From Vagococcus fessus (GTDB lineage: Bacteria > Bacillota > Bacilli > Lactobacillales > Vagococcaceae), in assembly GCF_003987565.1 (NCBI RefSeq), contig NZ_NGJY01000003.1, positions 112,179-176,178 of the forward strand: a DNA stretch of 64,000 nt. The letters are read 5' to 3'. Positions 36,277 to 44,592 of the stretch are shown here, one piece after another. Position numbers and translations under genes: made by a program. Position 1 is the first letter of the stretch; each line of letters opens with the position of its first letter. The notes below the pieces were generated by a model. It made no database searches and was not told where the DNA came from. It saw nothing but the letters and a program-made list of their open reading frames with translations.

Positions 36277-36825
36277 TTGAAAATAGGAATGCGAACAATA
36301 AAAACGGGTATTAGTGTCTTTTTTTGTATAGTCATTAGTTTTTTATTCAATAGAGATACATATGTCGTAGCTGCAATTACAGCGATTTTTACACTGAGAG
36401 AAGATATGGAAAATACAATTCGGTATGGCAGACATCGTGTTGTCGGAAATATAGTGGGTGCCTTAACGTCACTTGTAGTGATTACTATTTTTAAGATTTT
36501 TGGTGATTCAGAATTGGTCCAAGTAATCGCTATTCCAATTGTGATTATTTTAATGATTGCGACATTGTCGAATATAAAATGCCATGAAGGAACAGTCGGA
36601 GCGAGTGCCACACTTCTAACTATTTTATTTATGATTCCTAATACGGAGTCATATAGTTATGCTTTAGCAAGAGTAGTGGACGGATTTATTGGGATGTTTA
36701 TCGCGTTAGCAGTTAATCATATCCTGCCAAATAGAAAAATGCATTTAGAAGCAATCGACAAAGAAACGATGGAAATAGTTGAAGATGATATAGAAGAATC
36801 TAATGGAGAAAAGGTTACGGGTTAG
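36277..36825 (+). CDS. Aromatic acid exporter family membrane protein (DUF939-like)
   Basis: 182 residues, TTG start nine nucleotides after AGAGGTG. Four to five membrane helices; the patterns IGMRTIKTGISVFF, DTYVVAAITAIFTLREDMENT and GRHRVVGNIVGAL are characteristic of the short Firmicute ArAE/FUSC-type N-terminal domain (DUF939/YgaE-like). The C-terminal cytosolic part present in longer relatives is reduced to a 25-residue acidic tail. Export of aromatic or other small organic acids is inferred only from the family. Confidence 0.75.
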   Translation: MKIGMRTIKTGISVFFCIVISFLFNRDTYVVAAITAIFTLREDMENTIRYGRHRVVGNIVGALTSLVVITIFKIFGDSELVQVIAIPIVIILMIATLSNIKCHEGTVGASATLLTILFMIPNTESYSYALARVVDGFIGMFIALAVNHILPNRKMHLEAIDKETMEIVEDDIEESNGEKVTG

Positions 36826-36842
36826 ACCGCGGCCTTTTTTTA
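36810..36842 (+). terminator. Terminator after exporter gene
   Basis: AAGG...CGG / CCG..GGCCTT hairpin overlapping the last codons, followed by TTTTTTT. Confidence 0.6.
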
Positions 36843-36916
36843 GTCCCTTCGACTGAGGTGTTTTATTAAAAATAAGGTATAATAATAGTAACAGATTTTT
36901 AAAAGGATGTGAGAGT

Positions 36917-37732
36917 ATGCTAAAAAAATTACTTTGGATAGGACTAGCTATGCTGATGTTAGCTGCTGCTTTTGGGGCAGGTGCTTACGGAACAAGAGTG
37001 TATTTAGAGCGTGAAAATGCGAAATCAGATAGACAGGAAGAATCATCGATAGTTGAGCGTTTATCTGCAGAAATCGCAGAATTAGCTACTTATAACGAAA
37101 TGCCATTAGAAGCAGATAAATTACCACTTTCAGTAGAGGTATTATCGAAAAAAGTAGATCGTATTCGTTCTGATGTTGATAAATTAAGTGACGGACAAAT
37201 TAAAAAAGAGTCTCTTCAATTAAGTCTAGAAAAAATTAAATCGGAATATGAAGCAAAGGTTACTGAGGCAGAAGAAGTGAAAAGACAACAAGATGAACAA
37301 CGAGAGCTTGAAGCAACGAAACAAGCCGAGGCATTGAAAGAAGCCGAAGAAAAAAGAAAACTAGCAGAGCGAGAGTTAGAAGAAGCGAAGAAACGTGAGC
37401 AAGAATATAAGAGCCAAGTCAAAGAGACTGAACGAACAATGGAAACAGAAAAAAAAGAAAGTGGCAAATCTAAAGAGGATGAACCTTTCTTTAAACTTCC
37501 AAAACTATTTACTAAAGGGCAAGCGAAAGACAAGGCTGAAGAGTGGTATGAGAAAGAACATCCTAATGCTTCTGATAGTAGAGTGACAAGTAGGGTCTTT
37601 GATAAGGAAACAGACGATAAAGGGGCATTCTGGAAGGTCAGAGGTGAAGCGAAAGAAGGCCGACGAGGAAGAGTAAAAACGGTATTTGAGGTAAAAGTCT
37701 ATGATGATGGCCAAATAGTATCAATTGATTAA
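36917..37732 (+). CDS. Membrane-anchored coiled-coil protein of unknown function
   Basis: 271 residues. One N-terminal membrane helix (about 5-25) with positive residues before it, so the body lies outside. Residues about 75-180 are an almost continuous Glu/Lys/Arg coiled coil; about 190-271 form a small folded domain (FWKVRGEAKEGRRGRVKTVF and EVKVYDDGQIVSID) resembling extracellular PepSY-like or NTF2-like modules, though I cannot fix the family. AAAGGATGTGAGAG gives the ribosome site and TATAAT lies 40 nt upstream as a likely -10 box. It stands alone between two terminators. Confidence 0.7.
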   Translation: MLKKLLWIGLAMLMLAAAFGAGAYGTRVYLERENAKSDRQEESSIVERLSAEIAELATYNEMPLEADKLPLSVEVLSKKVDRIRSDVDKLSDGQIKKESLQLSLEKIKSEYEAKVTEAEEVKRQQDEQRELEATKQAEALKEAEEKRKLAERELEEAKKREQEYKSQVKETERTMETEKKESGKSKEDEPFFKLPKLFTKGQAKDKAEEWYEKEHPNASDSRVTSRVFDKETDDKGAFWKVRGEAKEGRRGRVKTVFEVKVYDDGQIVSID

Positions 37733-37757
37733 GAAGAGAGTCATCTCTTCTTTTTTT
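37733..37757 (+). terminator. Terminator after coiled-coil gene
   Basis: GAAGAGA GTCA TCTCTTC followed by TTTTTTT. Confidence 0.85.
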
Positions 37758-37864
37758 ACAGAAAGAAAAAACGAACAATATAAAACAAAGTTTAAATATT
37801 GTTTGGTTTTCTATTGATTAAATAACAGTTTTGCTAGATAATAGGGACAACAAATGACAACTTA

Positions 37865-37929
37865 ACTTATATAACGCTGAAATAAGGTCGGCAGTCTCTA
37901 CCCAGTACCGTAAATACTGGACTATAAGT
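37865..37929 (+). promoter_or_regulatory. Purine riboswitch aptamer, guanine/xanthine class
   Basis: P1 arms ACTTATA and TATAAGT enclose P2 (GCTG...CGGC), the core TCTCTACC, P3 with loop CCGTAAA (CAGTA / TACTG) and J3/1 GACTATA. The C in GACTAT is the specificity base for guanine-type ligands; adenine riboswitches have U there. It precedes a xanthine permease gene and a terminator. Confidence 0.93.
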
Positions 37930-37944
37930 AAAAAATAGTGTGGG

Positions 37945-37990
37945 AAAGACACCTTTTTTTGCTTATGCAGAAAAAGGTGTCTTTGTTTTT
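37945..37990 (+). terminator. Riboswitch-controlled terminator
   Basis: AAAGACACCTTTTT pairs with AAAAAGGTGTCTTT, followed by GTTTTT, 16 nt downstream of the aptamer. Ligand binding should favour this terminator and switch off the permease. Confidence 0.88.
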
Positions 37991-38023
37991 AGGTTAAGTA
38001 AAAAAGCTATAGGAGGAATAAGA

Positions 38024-39298
38024 TTGAAAACAGAGTTAAGAAAAGGACAAGAGGCAGTTTTAGGGTTGCAACATTTACTCGCGATGTATGCAGGAGCGGT
38101 AGCAGTACCGTTATTAATTGGAACGGGTCTTAATTTTAACGCTGAACAAATGACGTATTTAATTTCGATTGATATTTTCATGTGTGGAGTGGCAACACTA
38201 TTGCAGTTGGTCGTGACAAAGTATTTTGGAATTGGCTTACCTGTTGTGTTGGGGTGTGCGATTCAGACAGTAGCGCCGCTCATCATGATCGGAAATAGTA
38301 AAGGAATTGGAGCGATTTATGGTTCGATTATTGCGTCAGGTATCATTGTTGTACTTATTTCAGGAGTATTCTCTAAGATAAAAAAATTATTTCCACCGAT
38401 TGTAACGGGAACGATTATTACAGTGATTGGGCTGACACTTATTCCTGTCGCGATGGAAAAAATGGGAGGTGGCAGTAGTAGCTCACCTGATTTTGGTTCA
38501 AGTAAGTCTTTACTTCTCGCTTTTATTACAATTGCCTGTATCGTAGTGATTCAAGTATGGGGACGAGGGTTTTTGAAATCTATTTCGGTCCTTGTTGGTT
38601 TACTAGTAGGAACGATTTTAGCAGGTCTAATGGGTGGGATTGATGTTAGTCCAGTTGGAACAGCACCATTATTTCATTTGCCGCAGCCTTTCTATTTTGG
38701 AAAACCAACATTTGATCTAAGTTCAATAGTATTGATGGTCATTATTTCTATCGTTAGTATGGTAGAGTCGACTGGGGTTTACTTTGCACTAGGTGATATT
38801 GTCGGCAAAAAAGTTGGTGAGGAAGAATTGAAAAAAGGCTACCGAGCAGAAGGGCTTGCAGCCATCTTAGGTGGAGTCTTTAATACTTTTCCTTATACTG
38901 GTTTTTCTCAGAATGTGGGATTAGTTCAGCTATCTGGAATAAAAAATAGACGTCCCATTTTTTATTCAGCCTTCTTTTTAATTATTCTAGGATTATTTCC
39001 AAAGGTTGGAGCCTTAGCTCAAATTATTCCAGAACCTGTATTAGGTGGTGGGATGTTAGTGATGTTTGGGATGGTTGCCATTCAGGGGATTAAGATGCTA
39101 ACGCAAGTTGAGTTTAATAACGAAAAAAATCTTGTGATTATGGCAATTTCTATTGGGTTTGGTTTAGGTTTTAATAGTATGCCTCAGTTGTTTCAATCTT
39201 TACCAGTGATGGTTCAACTCTTTACTAGTAACGGGATAGTGATGAGTAGTGTGACGGCAGTTGTGCTTAATTTAGCCATTAATGGCTTAGAAAAATAA
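38024..39298 (+). CDS. pbuX: Xanthine permease, NCS2 family
   Basis: About 424 residues, 12-14 membrane helices. ELRKGQEAVLGLQHLLAMYAG and MCGVATLLQLVV are NCS2 nucleobase transporter hallmarks; conserved acidic residues in GVYFALGDIVGKK and the C-terminal motif around TGFSQNVGLVQLSG fit the xanthine/uric acid branch (PbuX type). I start at TTG 38024 behind AGGAGG; open frame upstream runs through the terminator hairpin and cannot be translated sensibly. Guanine riboswitch control confirms a purine substrate. No xpt gene is adjacent, unlike in Bacillus. Confidence 0.9.
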   Translation: MKTELRKGQEAVLGLQHLLAMYAGAVAVPLLIGTGLNFNAEQMTYLISIDIFMCGVATLLQLVVTKYFGIGLPVVLGCAIQTVAPLIMIGNSKGIGAIYGSIIASGIIVVLISGVFSKIKKLFPPIVTGTIITVIGLTLIPVAMEKMGGGSSSSPDFGSSKSLLLAFITIACIVVIQVWGRGFLKSISVLVGLLVGTILAGLMGGIDVSPVGTAPLFHLPQPFYFGKPTFDLSSIVLMVIISIVSMVESTGVYFALGDIVGKKVGEEELKKGYRAEGLAAILGGVFNTFPYTGFSQNVGLVQLSGIKNRRPIFYSAFFLIILGLFPKVGALAQIIPEPVLGGGMLVMFGMVAIQGIKMLTQVEFNNEKNLVIMAISIGFGLGFNSMPQLFQSLPVMVQLFTSNGIVMSSVTAVVLNLAINGLEK

Positions 39299-39306
39299 CA
39301 TTAGAC

Positions 39307-39338
39307 AAAGAGAGTGGTTTAGCTGCTCTCTTTTTTTA
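39307..39338 (+). terminator. Terminator after pbuX
   Basis: AAAGAGAG / CTCTCTTT hairpin followed by TTTTATTTTT. Confidence 0.7.
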
Positions 39339-39352
39339 TTTTTAAAAAGGGC

Positions 39353-39388
39353 TTTACAAAAACAAGTGTACTATATATACTAGTACAC
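39353..39388 (+). promoter_or_regulatory. Promoter with overlapping GntR/YtrA-type operator
   Basis: -35 TTTACA (39353-39358), 17-bp spacer, -10 TATACT (39376-39381). A palindrome GTGTACTA - 7 nt - TAGTACAC (39366-39388) covers the -10 box, as in operators of YtrA-subfamily GntR regulators, so the regulator encoded next should repress its own operon. Confidence 0.85.
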
Positions 39389-39415
39389 GAGATACAGTTA
39401 AAGAGGAGGTGCCTT

Positions 39416-39805
39416 ATGTTAATCAATAAAACGAGTCCGAAGCCATTTTATGAGCAAGTGGTATTGGGGATTAAAGAAGATATTCTACAAGGGATTCTTC
39501 AACCAGGCGATAAGTTGTTGTCGGTTAGGGAAATGGCAAATTTTTTAATGGTCAATCCGAATACTGTAAGTAAAGCCTATAAAACATTAGAGGCAGACGG
39601 TGCAATCGTTACAGTTAGAGGGAAAGGAACATTTGTTAATGAATTAGAAAAAGAGTTCCGTAACGAAAAAGAAATCGAAAAAGTGAAAAAGCAATTTCAA
39701 TCGTTAGTGATTGAGGCCAGTTATTTAAACATTTCAAAAGAGGAATTATCAGGTTGGTTAAACGAAACGCATGAGGGGTTAGGAGGAGCAGACAATGAAA
39801 GTTAA
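39416..39805 (+). CDS. GntR-family transcriptional regulator, YtrA subfamily
   Basis: 129 residues. A winged helix-turn-helix (about 8-78) has the family's FYEQVVLGIKEDILQGILQPGDKLLSVREMA and PNTVSKAYKTLEADG motifs; only a short C-terminal helix pair follows, which defines the YtrA subfamily. Members repress an adjacent ABC transporter operon and respond to cell-wall antibiotics or other signals. It overlaps the ATPase gene by 11 nt, and a matching palindromic operator lies on its own promoter. Ribosome site AGAGGAGG. Confidence 0.92.
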   Translation: MLINKTSPKPFYEQVVLGIKEDILQGILQPGDKLLSVREMANFLMVNPNTVSKAYKTLEADGAIVTVRGKGTFVNELEKEFRNEKEIEKVKKQFQSLVIEASYLNISKEELSGWLNETHEGLGGADNES

Positions 39806-40691
39806 GCAACTAAAAAAAGCGATTGACAGTAAAGTCATCATCGAAGGGGTTAATTTTGAACTCAATCGCGGTGAGATTGTGGGGCTAGTCGGTCGAAATG
39901 GAACAGGGAAGACGACCTTATTTAGAACATTAGCAGACCACTATCAAGCTGATGAGGGGAGTATTGTCATCAACGGTAAGAGTTTAGTAGAAGCGCGTCA
40001 AAATTATGAGGAGATTTTTTATAGTGATACTGAAATGACATTTTTAAGTGGGCTGACGCCAGATAAAATGGTGCTATTTTATAAAGAGTTGTATCCGCGA
40101 TTCGATAAAGAAAAATTTGTTGGATTGGTAGAGAAGCATCAGTTGCCTCGTAATAAGCCATTTAGAAAATATTCAAAAGGAATGAAAGGGCTACTCCTAA
40201 TCATCCTTGCCGTTTCTAGTGGTGCTAATTACATTTTATTAGACGAACCATTCGATGGACTGGATATCTTGATTAAAAAACAAGCCATTCAACTTGTCTT
40301 AAATGAAGTTAGCTTAAACAATCGTGGGATTTTAATTTCATCTCATAACTTAATTGAGTTAGAACAAATTGTTGACCGAGTGTTATTGATGAAAGATAAG
40401 ACGATTGTCAAAGCCTATCATTTAGAAGATATGCGTGAAGAAGCTGTGAAGTTACAGCTTGTGTTCAGAGGTGAGAGCATTCCTGAGATTGTCAAAGAAA
40501 CAGGCGAAATTTTAGAGGTTCGTGGTCGTGTTATTGTTGCGTTATTTACTAATTATAATGAAGCTATCGACGTGGAGTTGAAGAGTTTAGAGCCGCTTGT
40601 GATGGAGCAATTGCCAGTGAGTCTTGAAGATTTATTTACTGCAAATTTAGCCGATGAGTTGATGATTGATCAGCCGCGTGCGTTGGTATAG
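39795..40691 (+). CDS. ABC transporter ATP-binding protein (YtrB-like)
   Basis: 298 residues. Walker A GRNGTGKTT (about 35-43), a signature loop KYSKGMKG in place of LSGGQ, as is usual for this exporter subgroup, Walker B YILLDEPFDGLD, and the switch His in ISSHNLIELE. About 90 residues after the ATPase core form a C-terminal extension. It pairs with the permease encoded 12 nt downstream to make an exporter; comparable GntR-linked systems in Bacillus and staphylococci relate to cell-envelope stress. The substrate is unknown. Confidence 0.9.
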   Translation: MKVKQLKKAIDSKVIIEGVNFELNRGEIVGLVGRNGTGKTTLFRTLADHYQADEGSIVINGKSLVEARQNYEEIFYSDTEMTFLSGLTPDKMVLFYKELYPRFDKEKFVGLVEKHQLPRNKPFRKYSKGMKGLLLIILAVSSGANYILLDEPFDGLDILIKKQAIQLVLNEVSLNNRGILISSHNLIELEQIVDRVLLMKDKTIVKAYHLEDMREEAVKLQLVFRGESIPEIVKETGEILEVRGRVIVALFTNYNEAIDVELKSLEPLVMEQLPVSLEDLFTANLADELMIDQPRALV

Positions 40692-40703
40692 GGGGGATAA
40701 GAG

Positions 40704-41891
40704 ATGACAAAATCATTAAATAAATTATTAGTTCAACGGTACTGGAAATATTTATTGCTTGTAGTTGTTGTGATTTCAGGTCTAGCGTTTATGGATACTT
40801 TTTCAGGGATAAAAACTTGGCAAGCAACCAAACAAAACCAATCAAGCCCAGAGGCAAGAGAGTATTTTGAAGAGAGGCTTAAAGACGGCTATGAGAGATC
40901 TCCGGGAAAGATAAGTTATTACGATTTTAAATCAGGAGAGGAAAAGAATACCGATAACTTTGAAGAGTATAACAAGGCAGAGTTACAGTTTACTATTAGA
41001 AGTTATAATACAGAAGAATATGCAGTAAATGAGTTTTATAGTGAGAGTAGCTTTTATCTAGTCATTATCGTGATGGTAGTTGGTTTTTTAAGTTTCTTTT
41101 TAGATTTAAAAACACATTTTAATACGTTATTATTTAGTTCTCGTTTCACTAGAAAAGACATTTTTATCCGTAAGAAAGTATTGATAAGTGGGACACTCTT
41201 AATCACATTATTGCTGACTAAATTAATCAGTGTTTGGGTATTGAAATTAGCTATTCCAAGTGAACATTTCTTAGTTGATATGGGTCCAATGACTGTGTCT
41301 GTAGTGACAAGTACGATTACCCTTATGGCAGTTTATGAAATCTTTGCTTTTGCAGGGATGATTATGGGTGAGTGGGTTACTGCTATTGGAACGTTGATAG
41401 CCTTTTGGTTTTCATTACCTATGGCAAGTGAAGCAATTGACCGTTTAGTTATAATAGTTAAACATTACATTTTAGGTTATTCAACGAGAGAGATAGACCA
41501 AGGTTCATGGTTAGGGGATGGATTTGTAACATTTCTAAACGATAGCCCGTTTGAGTTGAAAAATGTTATTTTATTATTAGTTGTTAGTGTTATTCTTATC
41601 ATTAGCGCAGCTTATTTATACAGCAAGGTTGGTTTAGAGAACACTAACGAATATTTAATATTTAATGGTTTGAAGCGCCCTATTCAGTGGGTGATGATGA
41701 GTTATATTACGATTATTGTAGCAACTCTGGGTATTACCGATCATTTATACGTCAGTAATATTGACTTTAGTTTGATTGGCTTCATATTAAAGGTAGCCTT
41801 TGGTTTAGTGTTATCTTATTTACTTTCTCAAGGACTGATTTATCGTAAGTTCAAATTTGGGACTAAGTCTATAGATTTAACACGTAAATAA
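40704..41891 (+). CDS. ABC transporter permease
   Basis: 395 residues. One membrane helix near the N-terminus (about 16-32) is followed by an extracellular stretch of about 80 residues rich in Glu, Lys and Tyr, then five or more helices (about 115-390), the ABC-2-like layout of small YtrC/D-type exporters. It starts behind GGGGGGATAAGAG and ends the operon: a strong terminator overlaps its stop. It must function with the preceding ATPase; two identical permease subunits are likely. Confidence 0.82.
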   Translation: MTKSLNKLLVQRYWKYLLLVVVVISGLAFMDTFSGIKTWQATKQNQSSPEAREYFEERLKDGYERSPGKISYYDFKSGEEKNTDNFEEYNKAELQFTIRSYNTEEYAVNEFYSESSFYLVIIVMVVGFLSFFLDLKTHFNTLLFSSRFTRKDIFIRKKVLISGTLLITLLLTKLISVWVLKLAIPSEHFLVDMGPMTVSVVTSTITLMAVYEIFAFAGMIMGEWVTAIGTLIAFWFSLPMASEAIDRLVIIVKHYILGYSTREIDQGSWLGDGFVTFLNDSPFELKNVILLLVVSVILIISAAYLYSKVGLENTNEYLIFNGLKRPIQWVMMSYITIIVATLGITDHLYVSNIDFSLIGFILKVAFGLVLSYLLSQGLIYRKFKFGTKSIDLTRK

Positions 41892-41924
41892 AAAAGCTAG
41901 TTCCCTTCAGGGAACTAGCTTTTT
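41891..41924 (+). terminator. Terminator of GntR-ABC operon
   Basis: AAAGCTAGTTCCC TTCA GGGAACTAGCTTT, perfect stem, followed by TTGTTT. Confidence 0.9.
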
Positions 41925-41936
41925 GTTTCTATTCTG

Positions 41937-42213
41937 GTAACTCAGAGCAGAACGAACATCCTTACACCTTTTTCTCGGGTTCTGAAATTCTACTCTTTCG
42001 GTTACTTCAAAAAGAATAGATTGAAGGAGCCAATCTTTCTTTTTTCCAGTAACTCAGAGCAAAGCAAATTTCTTCACACCTTTTTCTCGGGGTCTGAAAT
42101 TCTGCTCTTTCGGTTACTTCAAAAAGAATAGATTGAAGGAGCCAATCTTTCTTTTTTCCAGTAACTCAGAGCAAAGCAAATTTCTTCACACCTTTTTCTC
42201 GGGGTCTGAAAAA
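41937..42213. repeat. 112-bp tandem repeat array with internal hairpins (2.5 copies)
   Basis: Copies begin with GTAACTCAGAGCA at 41937, 42049 and 42161, period exactly 112 bp; copies 2 and 3 match fully until copy 3 diverges near 42213, copy 1 differs at a few positions. Each unit has an outer inverted repeat (GTAACTCAGAGCA against TGCTCTTTCGGTTAC) and a small hairpin AGATTG-AAGGAGC-CAATCT next to T-rich and A-rich flanks. Each also contains CACACCTTTTTCT, identical to the 3' end of the neighbouring rnhC gene (42304-42316). No protein is plausibly encoded. It could be a dispersed intergenic repeat, a terminator array or small RNA genes. Confidence 0.75.
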
Positions 42214-42218
42214 TTGAT

Positions 42219-42300
42219 GTCATAAAACTTCAGTTCATCCACGAATTGAAAGAGCCAATTAGGGGATGAACTTCCAGTTTTTAACATCATCCCACGTTTC
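42219..42300. repeat. Large imperfect inverted repeat next to rnhC
   Basis: GATGTCATAAAACT..AGTTCATCC at the left pairs with GGATGAACT..AGTTTTTAACATC at the right, enclosing AATTG-AAAGAGC-CAATT, a variant of the small hairpin in the neighbouring 112-bp repeats. It seems to be a diverged member of the same structured element family. Confidence 0.6.
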
Positions 42301-42301
42301 C

Positions 42302-43219
42302 TCACACCTTTTTCTTAGCTTTTTCGGTGTTGGCGAAGTGGAGTTTGGCGTGTTTGCTTAGGAGTTCCATGCCGCCTCGTTTTAGGATTTTAGCGGCGAC
42401 GCTGTCGGATTTTGTGCCGGCTCCTGATGGGACGGTCATGCCTAGTTCTTTGCTGGCTTTGTCTAGCTCATCTAGGAAGCTTGCGCGGCAAATGATTGAG
42501 GCTGCGGCTACTGATAAGTGATGATGTTCGCCTTTTGTTGCAAAGTATAGGTTGTCTTTAACTTGGACTTTTTCACGGGATAAATGCTTACGATAATTCC
42601 CTTCTGGTGTGAATTGGTCAATCAAGATACCTTGTGGAACAGTTGGAGCGATATCTTCTAATAGAAGAGCAATCGCTTGGTTATGTAAAGCGACTTTCAT
42701 ACGAACTGCATTATACTCCGGTTGAATTTGATTATATTTTTCAGGGGTAACAACAAGTTCTCTGTAAGGTAAAACTAGTTTGATACCTTTGGCAATCTCG
42801 CGAATTTGGGTGTCAGTCAATTCTTTAGAATCTTTAACCCCAAGTTCTTTAAGTAATGGCATTTGGCTAGCCTCGACGTACGTGGCACAGACAACAACTG
42901 GACCGAAGTAACTGCCGTTTCCGACTTCATCACTGCCGGCTGCTGACCATGTTGCAAAATCTTTTGGTAAGGTACTACTAGTTGTTGAACTACTTGTTTT
43001 TTTTGCTTCAAGGGCATTTCCCCATTTAGCAGATTCTTCCTCGGCACCAGCACCCTGGAACATTACTTTTCCAGAATTATAGCCGGTGATAGTAAGAGCG
43101 CCGACTTTTGCTGAAAATAGAGAATAAGGTGGTGTTTTTGCCTTTAGTTGTGGTTGATAATGGTCCGCCATTTCTTTTAATTTAGCGGGGGTTACTTTAA
43201 TAACGCAAGAATTTGCCAT
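42302..43219 (-). CDS. rnhC: Ribonuclease HIII
   Basis: About 305 residues. The N-terminal TBP-like substrate-binding domain (about 1-85) separates it from RNase HII; the catalytic domain starts with GSDEVGNGSYFGPVVVCATY, holding the first Asp-Glu pair, then VKDSKELTD and ILIDQF with the further acidic residues. It cuts the RNA strand of RNA-DNA hybrids. ATG 43219 (GGATGATT upstream) gives the usual short N-terminus; an in-frame ATG at 43228 is less well placed. The last codons, AAGAAAAAGGTGTGA, recur in the repeats downstream. Confidence 0.93.
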   Translation of the reverse strand: MANSCVIKVTPAKLKEMADHYQPQLKAKTPPYSLFSAKVGALTITGYNSGKVMFQGAGAEEESAKWGNALEAKKTSSSTTSSTLPKDFATWSAAGSDEVGNGSYFGPVVVCATYVEASQMPLLKELGVKDSKELTDTQIREIAKGIKLVLPYRELVVTPEKYNQIQPEYNAVRMKVALHNQAIALLLEDIAPTVPQGILIDQFTPEGNYRKHLSREKVQVKDNLYFATKGEHHHLSVAAASIICRASFLDELDKASKELGMTVPSGAGTKSDSVAAKILKRGGMELLSKHAKLHFANTEKAKKKV

Positions 43220-43334
43220 AATAATCATCCGTTCTTATTTTAAATTTTAGTTATTGTTTTTCTTATATAACTAGTACGCATTAACAGTGTATACAATTTT
43301 AAAATGAAACTCAATGATGTTAAGGGATAATTGA

Positions 43335-43363
43335 TTGTAAATTGAAATAAACTCCCTTATAAT
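43335..43363 (+). promoter_or_regulatory. Promoter for zapA operon
   Basis: -35 TTGTAA (43335-43340), 17-bp spacer, -10 TATAAT (43358-43363), 83 nt before the zapA start. Confidence 0.75.
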
Positions 43364-43445
43364 AGAGTATGATTTTAAATTGATGTAATAGCAGGTAACA
43401 CTTGAAAATGAACACAGGTTATTATTGACGGTGGAGGGTATTCAA

Positions 43446-43943
43446 ATGGCTCAAAATAAAAAACGTTATAAAGCAGTTATTGGTGATAGAGCATACACAA
43501 TCATTGGCAAAGAGAGCAAAGCGCACATGGATATTGTGACAGCCTTAGCAAATAATCAACTACGTGATATTTTAAATATGTCTGATACTACAACGATGGA
43601 GCAAGCTGCTATTTTATTAGCTGTAAATGCTTTATCAGATCAAGTAAAAAAAGAATCGCAAGTTATTGAAATGGAGAAAGAAATTCAAGAATTAAATGAA
43701 GCAATTGAATTTTTAGAATTGGAAAAATCTGAATTATCTAATCAAGATGAAAAAATTGAAGCGTTAGAGTCGCGTCTTAAGCGTTATGAAGATTTAGAAT
43801 CTGAGGCGAAAAAGGCTCTCTTAACGACAGGGCAAGAAGTTGAAGACTTATCGCCAATGGAGGCGCAACATATTTTAAATCAACAAGTAAAAGAAAAAAT
43901 TCAAAAAAATGCTGACGTATTGTCAGAGAATGATAAATCATAG
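43446..43943 (+). CDS. zapA: Cell division protein ZapA
   Basis: About 165 residues. The first 80 match ZapA: YKAVIGDRAYTIIGKESKAHMDIV and QAAILLAVNALSDQ. A long coiled coil (about 75-130) follows, longer than in Bacillus ZapA but common in lactic acid bacteria. ZapA binds FtsZ and bundles its filaments at the septum. GGAGGG lies before ATG 43446. The cvpA-like gene begins 18 nt after the stop. Confidence 0.88.
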   Translation: MAQNKKRYKAVIGDRAYTIIGKESKAHMDIVTALANNQLRDILNMSDTTTMEQAAILLAVNALSDQVKKESQVIEMEKEIQELNEAIEFLELEKSELSNQDEKIEALESRLKRYEDLESEAKKALLTTGQEVEDLSPMEAQHILNQQVKEKIQKNADVLSENDKS

Positions 43944-43961
43944 AGAGAAAAGGTTGAGACT

Positions 43962-44507
43962 ATGTTAACAATTGTAATTATGTTGACTTTGGCTATTGCT
44001 TTTTATACTGGAGCTAGACGTGGTCTGGTTTTACAAGCTGTTTTGACGGCTGGGTATATTATAACGATGTTTGTAGCCAAAGCTAAGTACCCTGTAATAG
44101 CTAAGAAAATAGAGCTTTTAATTCCCTATCCAGCACCAACCCCACAAAGTGAATTGCATTATTTTGCTGGAGAGTCTCTTTTTAAATTAGACCAAGCTTT
44201 CTACGGTGCAATGGGTTTTTTAATCATTATTATGATTGGATGGGCCATAATGCGTTTCGTTGGACTGCTTTGTCATCAATTAACTTTCTTTCCAACAACG
44301 ATGGAGTTAAATGTGTACGGTGGTGGCTTTTTAAGTTTTATAGTCGCATACCTAGCGCTATTTATGTGCTTGATGATAGCAGCTATGATACCATTAGATG
44401 GGATCCAAAAAATGATTGAAGAAAGTACGATTTCAAGGTTTATTATTGAAAATACACCTTATTTTTCAAAAACAGTACTCGATTGGGTCAATCAAATTAT
44501 TTACTAA
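43962..44507 (+). CDS. CvpA-family membrane protein
   Basis: 181 residues, four membrane helices (about 1-20, 24-42, 80-103, 118-145), matching the CvpA/YshB family that sits between zapA and mutS2 in Bacillus and relatives. The N-terminal ALAFYTGARRGLVLQAVLT is typical. In E. coli CvpA is needed for colicin V production and for resistance to bile salts; in Firmicutes the role is not established. It is co-transcribed with zapA. Confidence 0.85.
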   Translation: MLTIVIMLTLAIAFYTGARRGLVLQAVLTAGYIITMFVAKAKYPVIAKKIELLIPYPAPTPQSELHYFAGESLFKLDQAFYGAMGFLIIIMIGWAIMRFVGLLCHQLTFFPTTMELNVYGGGFLSFIVAYLALFMCLMIAAMIPLDGIQKMIEESTISRFIIENTPYFSKTVLDWVNQIIY

Positions 44508-44514
44508 TACCAAT

Positions 44515-44547
44515 AAAAAAGCTGAACGATTGACGTTCGGCTTTTAT
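44515..44547 (+). terminator. Terminator between cvpA-like gene and mutS2
   Basis: AAAGCTGAACG / CGTTCGGCTTT hairpin followed by TATTTT. Confidence 0.75.
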
Positions 44548-44592
44548 TTTAGAGAAAGACATAATTAGAACTAGAAATGGAAGTGATGGATG

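Noticed and set aside
37940..38023. Upstream extension of the xanthine permease
   Set aside because: It would translate the riboswitch terminator hairpin; the TTG at 38024 has an AGGAGG site.
39795..41891. Bacteriocin immunity or antibiotic-resistance exporter
   Set aside because: The ABC pair fits a general YtrB/C-type exporter; nothing points to a specific drug or to a precursor peptide gene.
41937..42213. CRISPR array
   Set aside because: Units are tandem 112-bp repeats with no unique spacers and no cas genes nearby.
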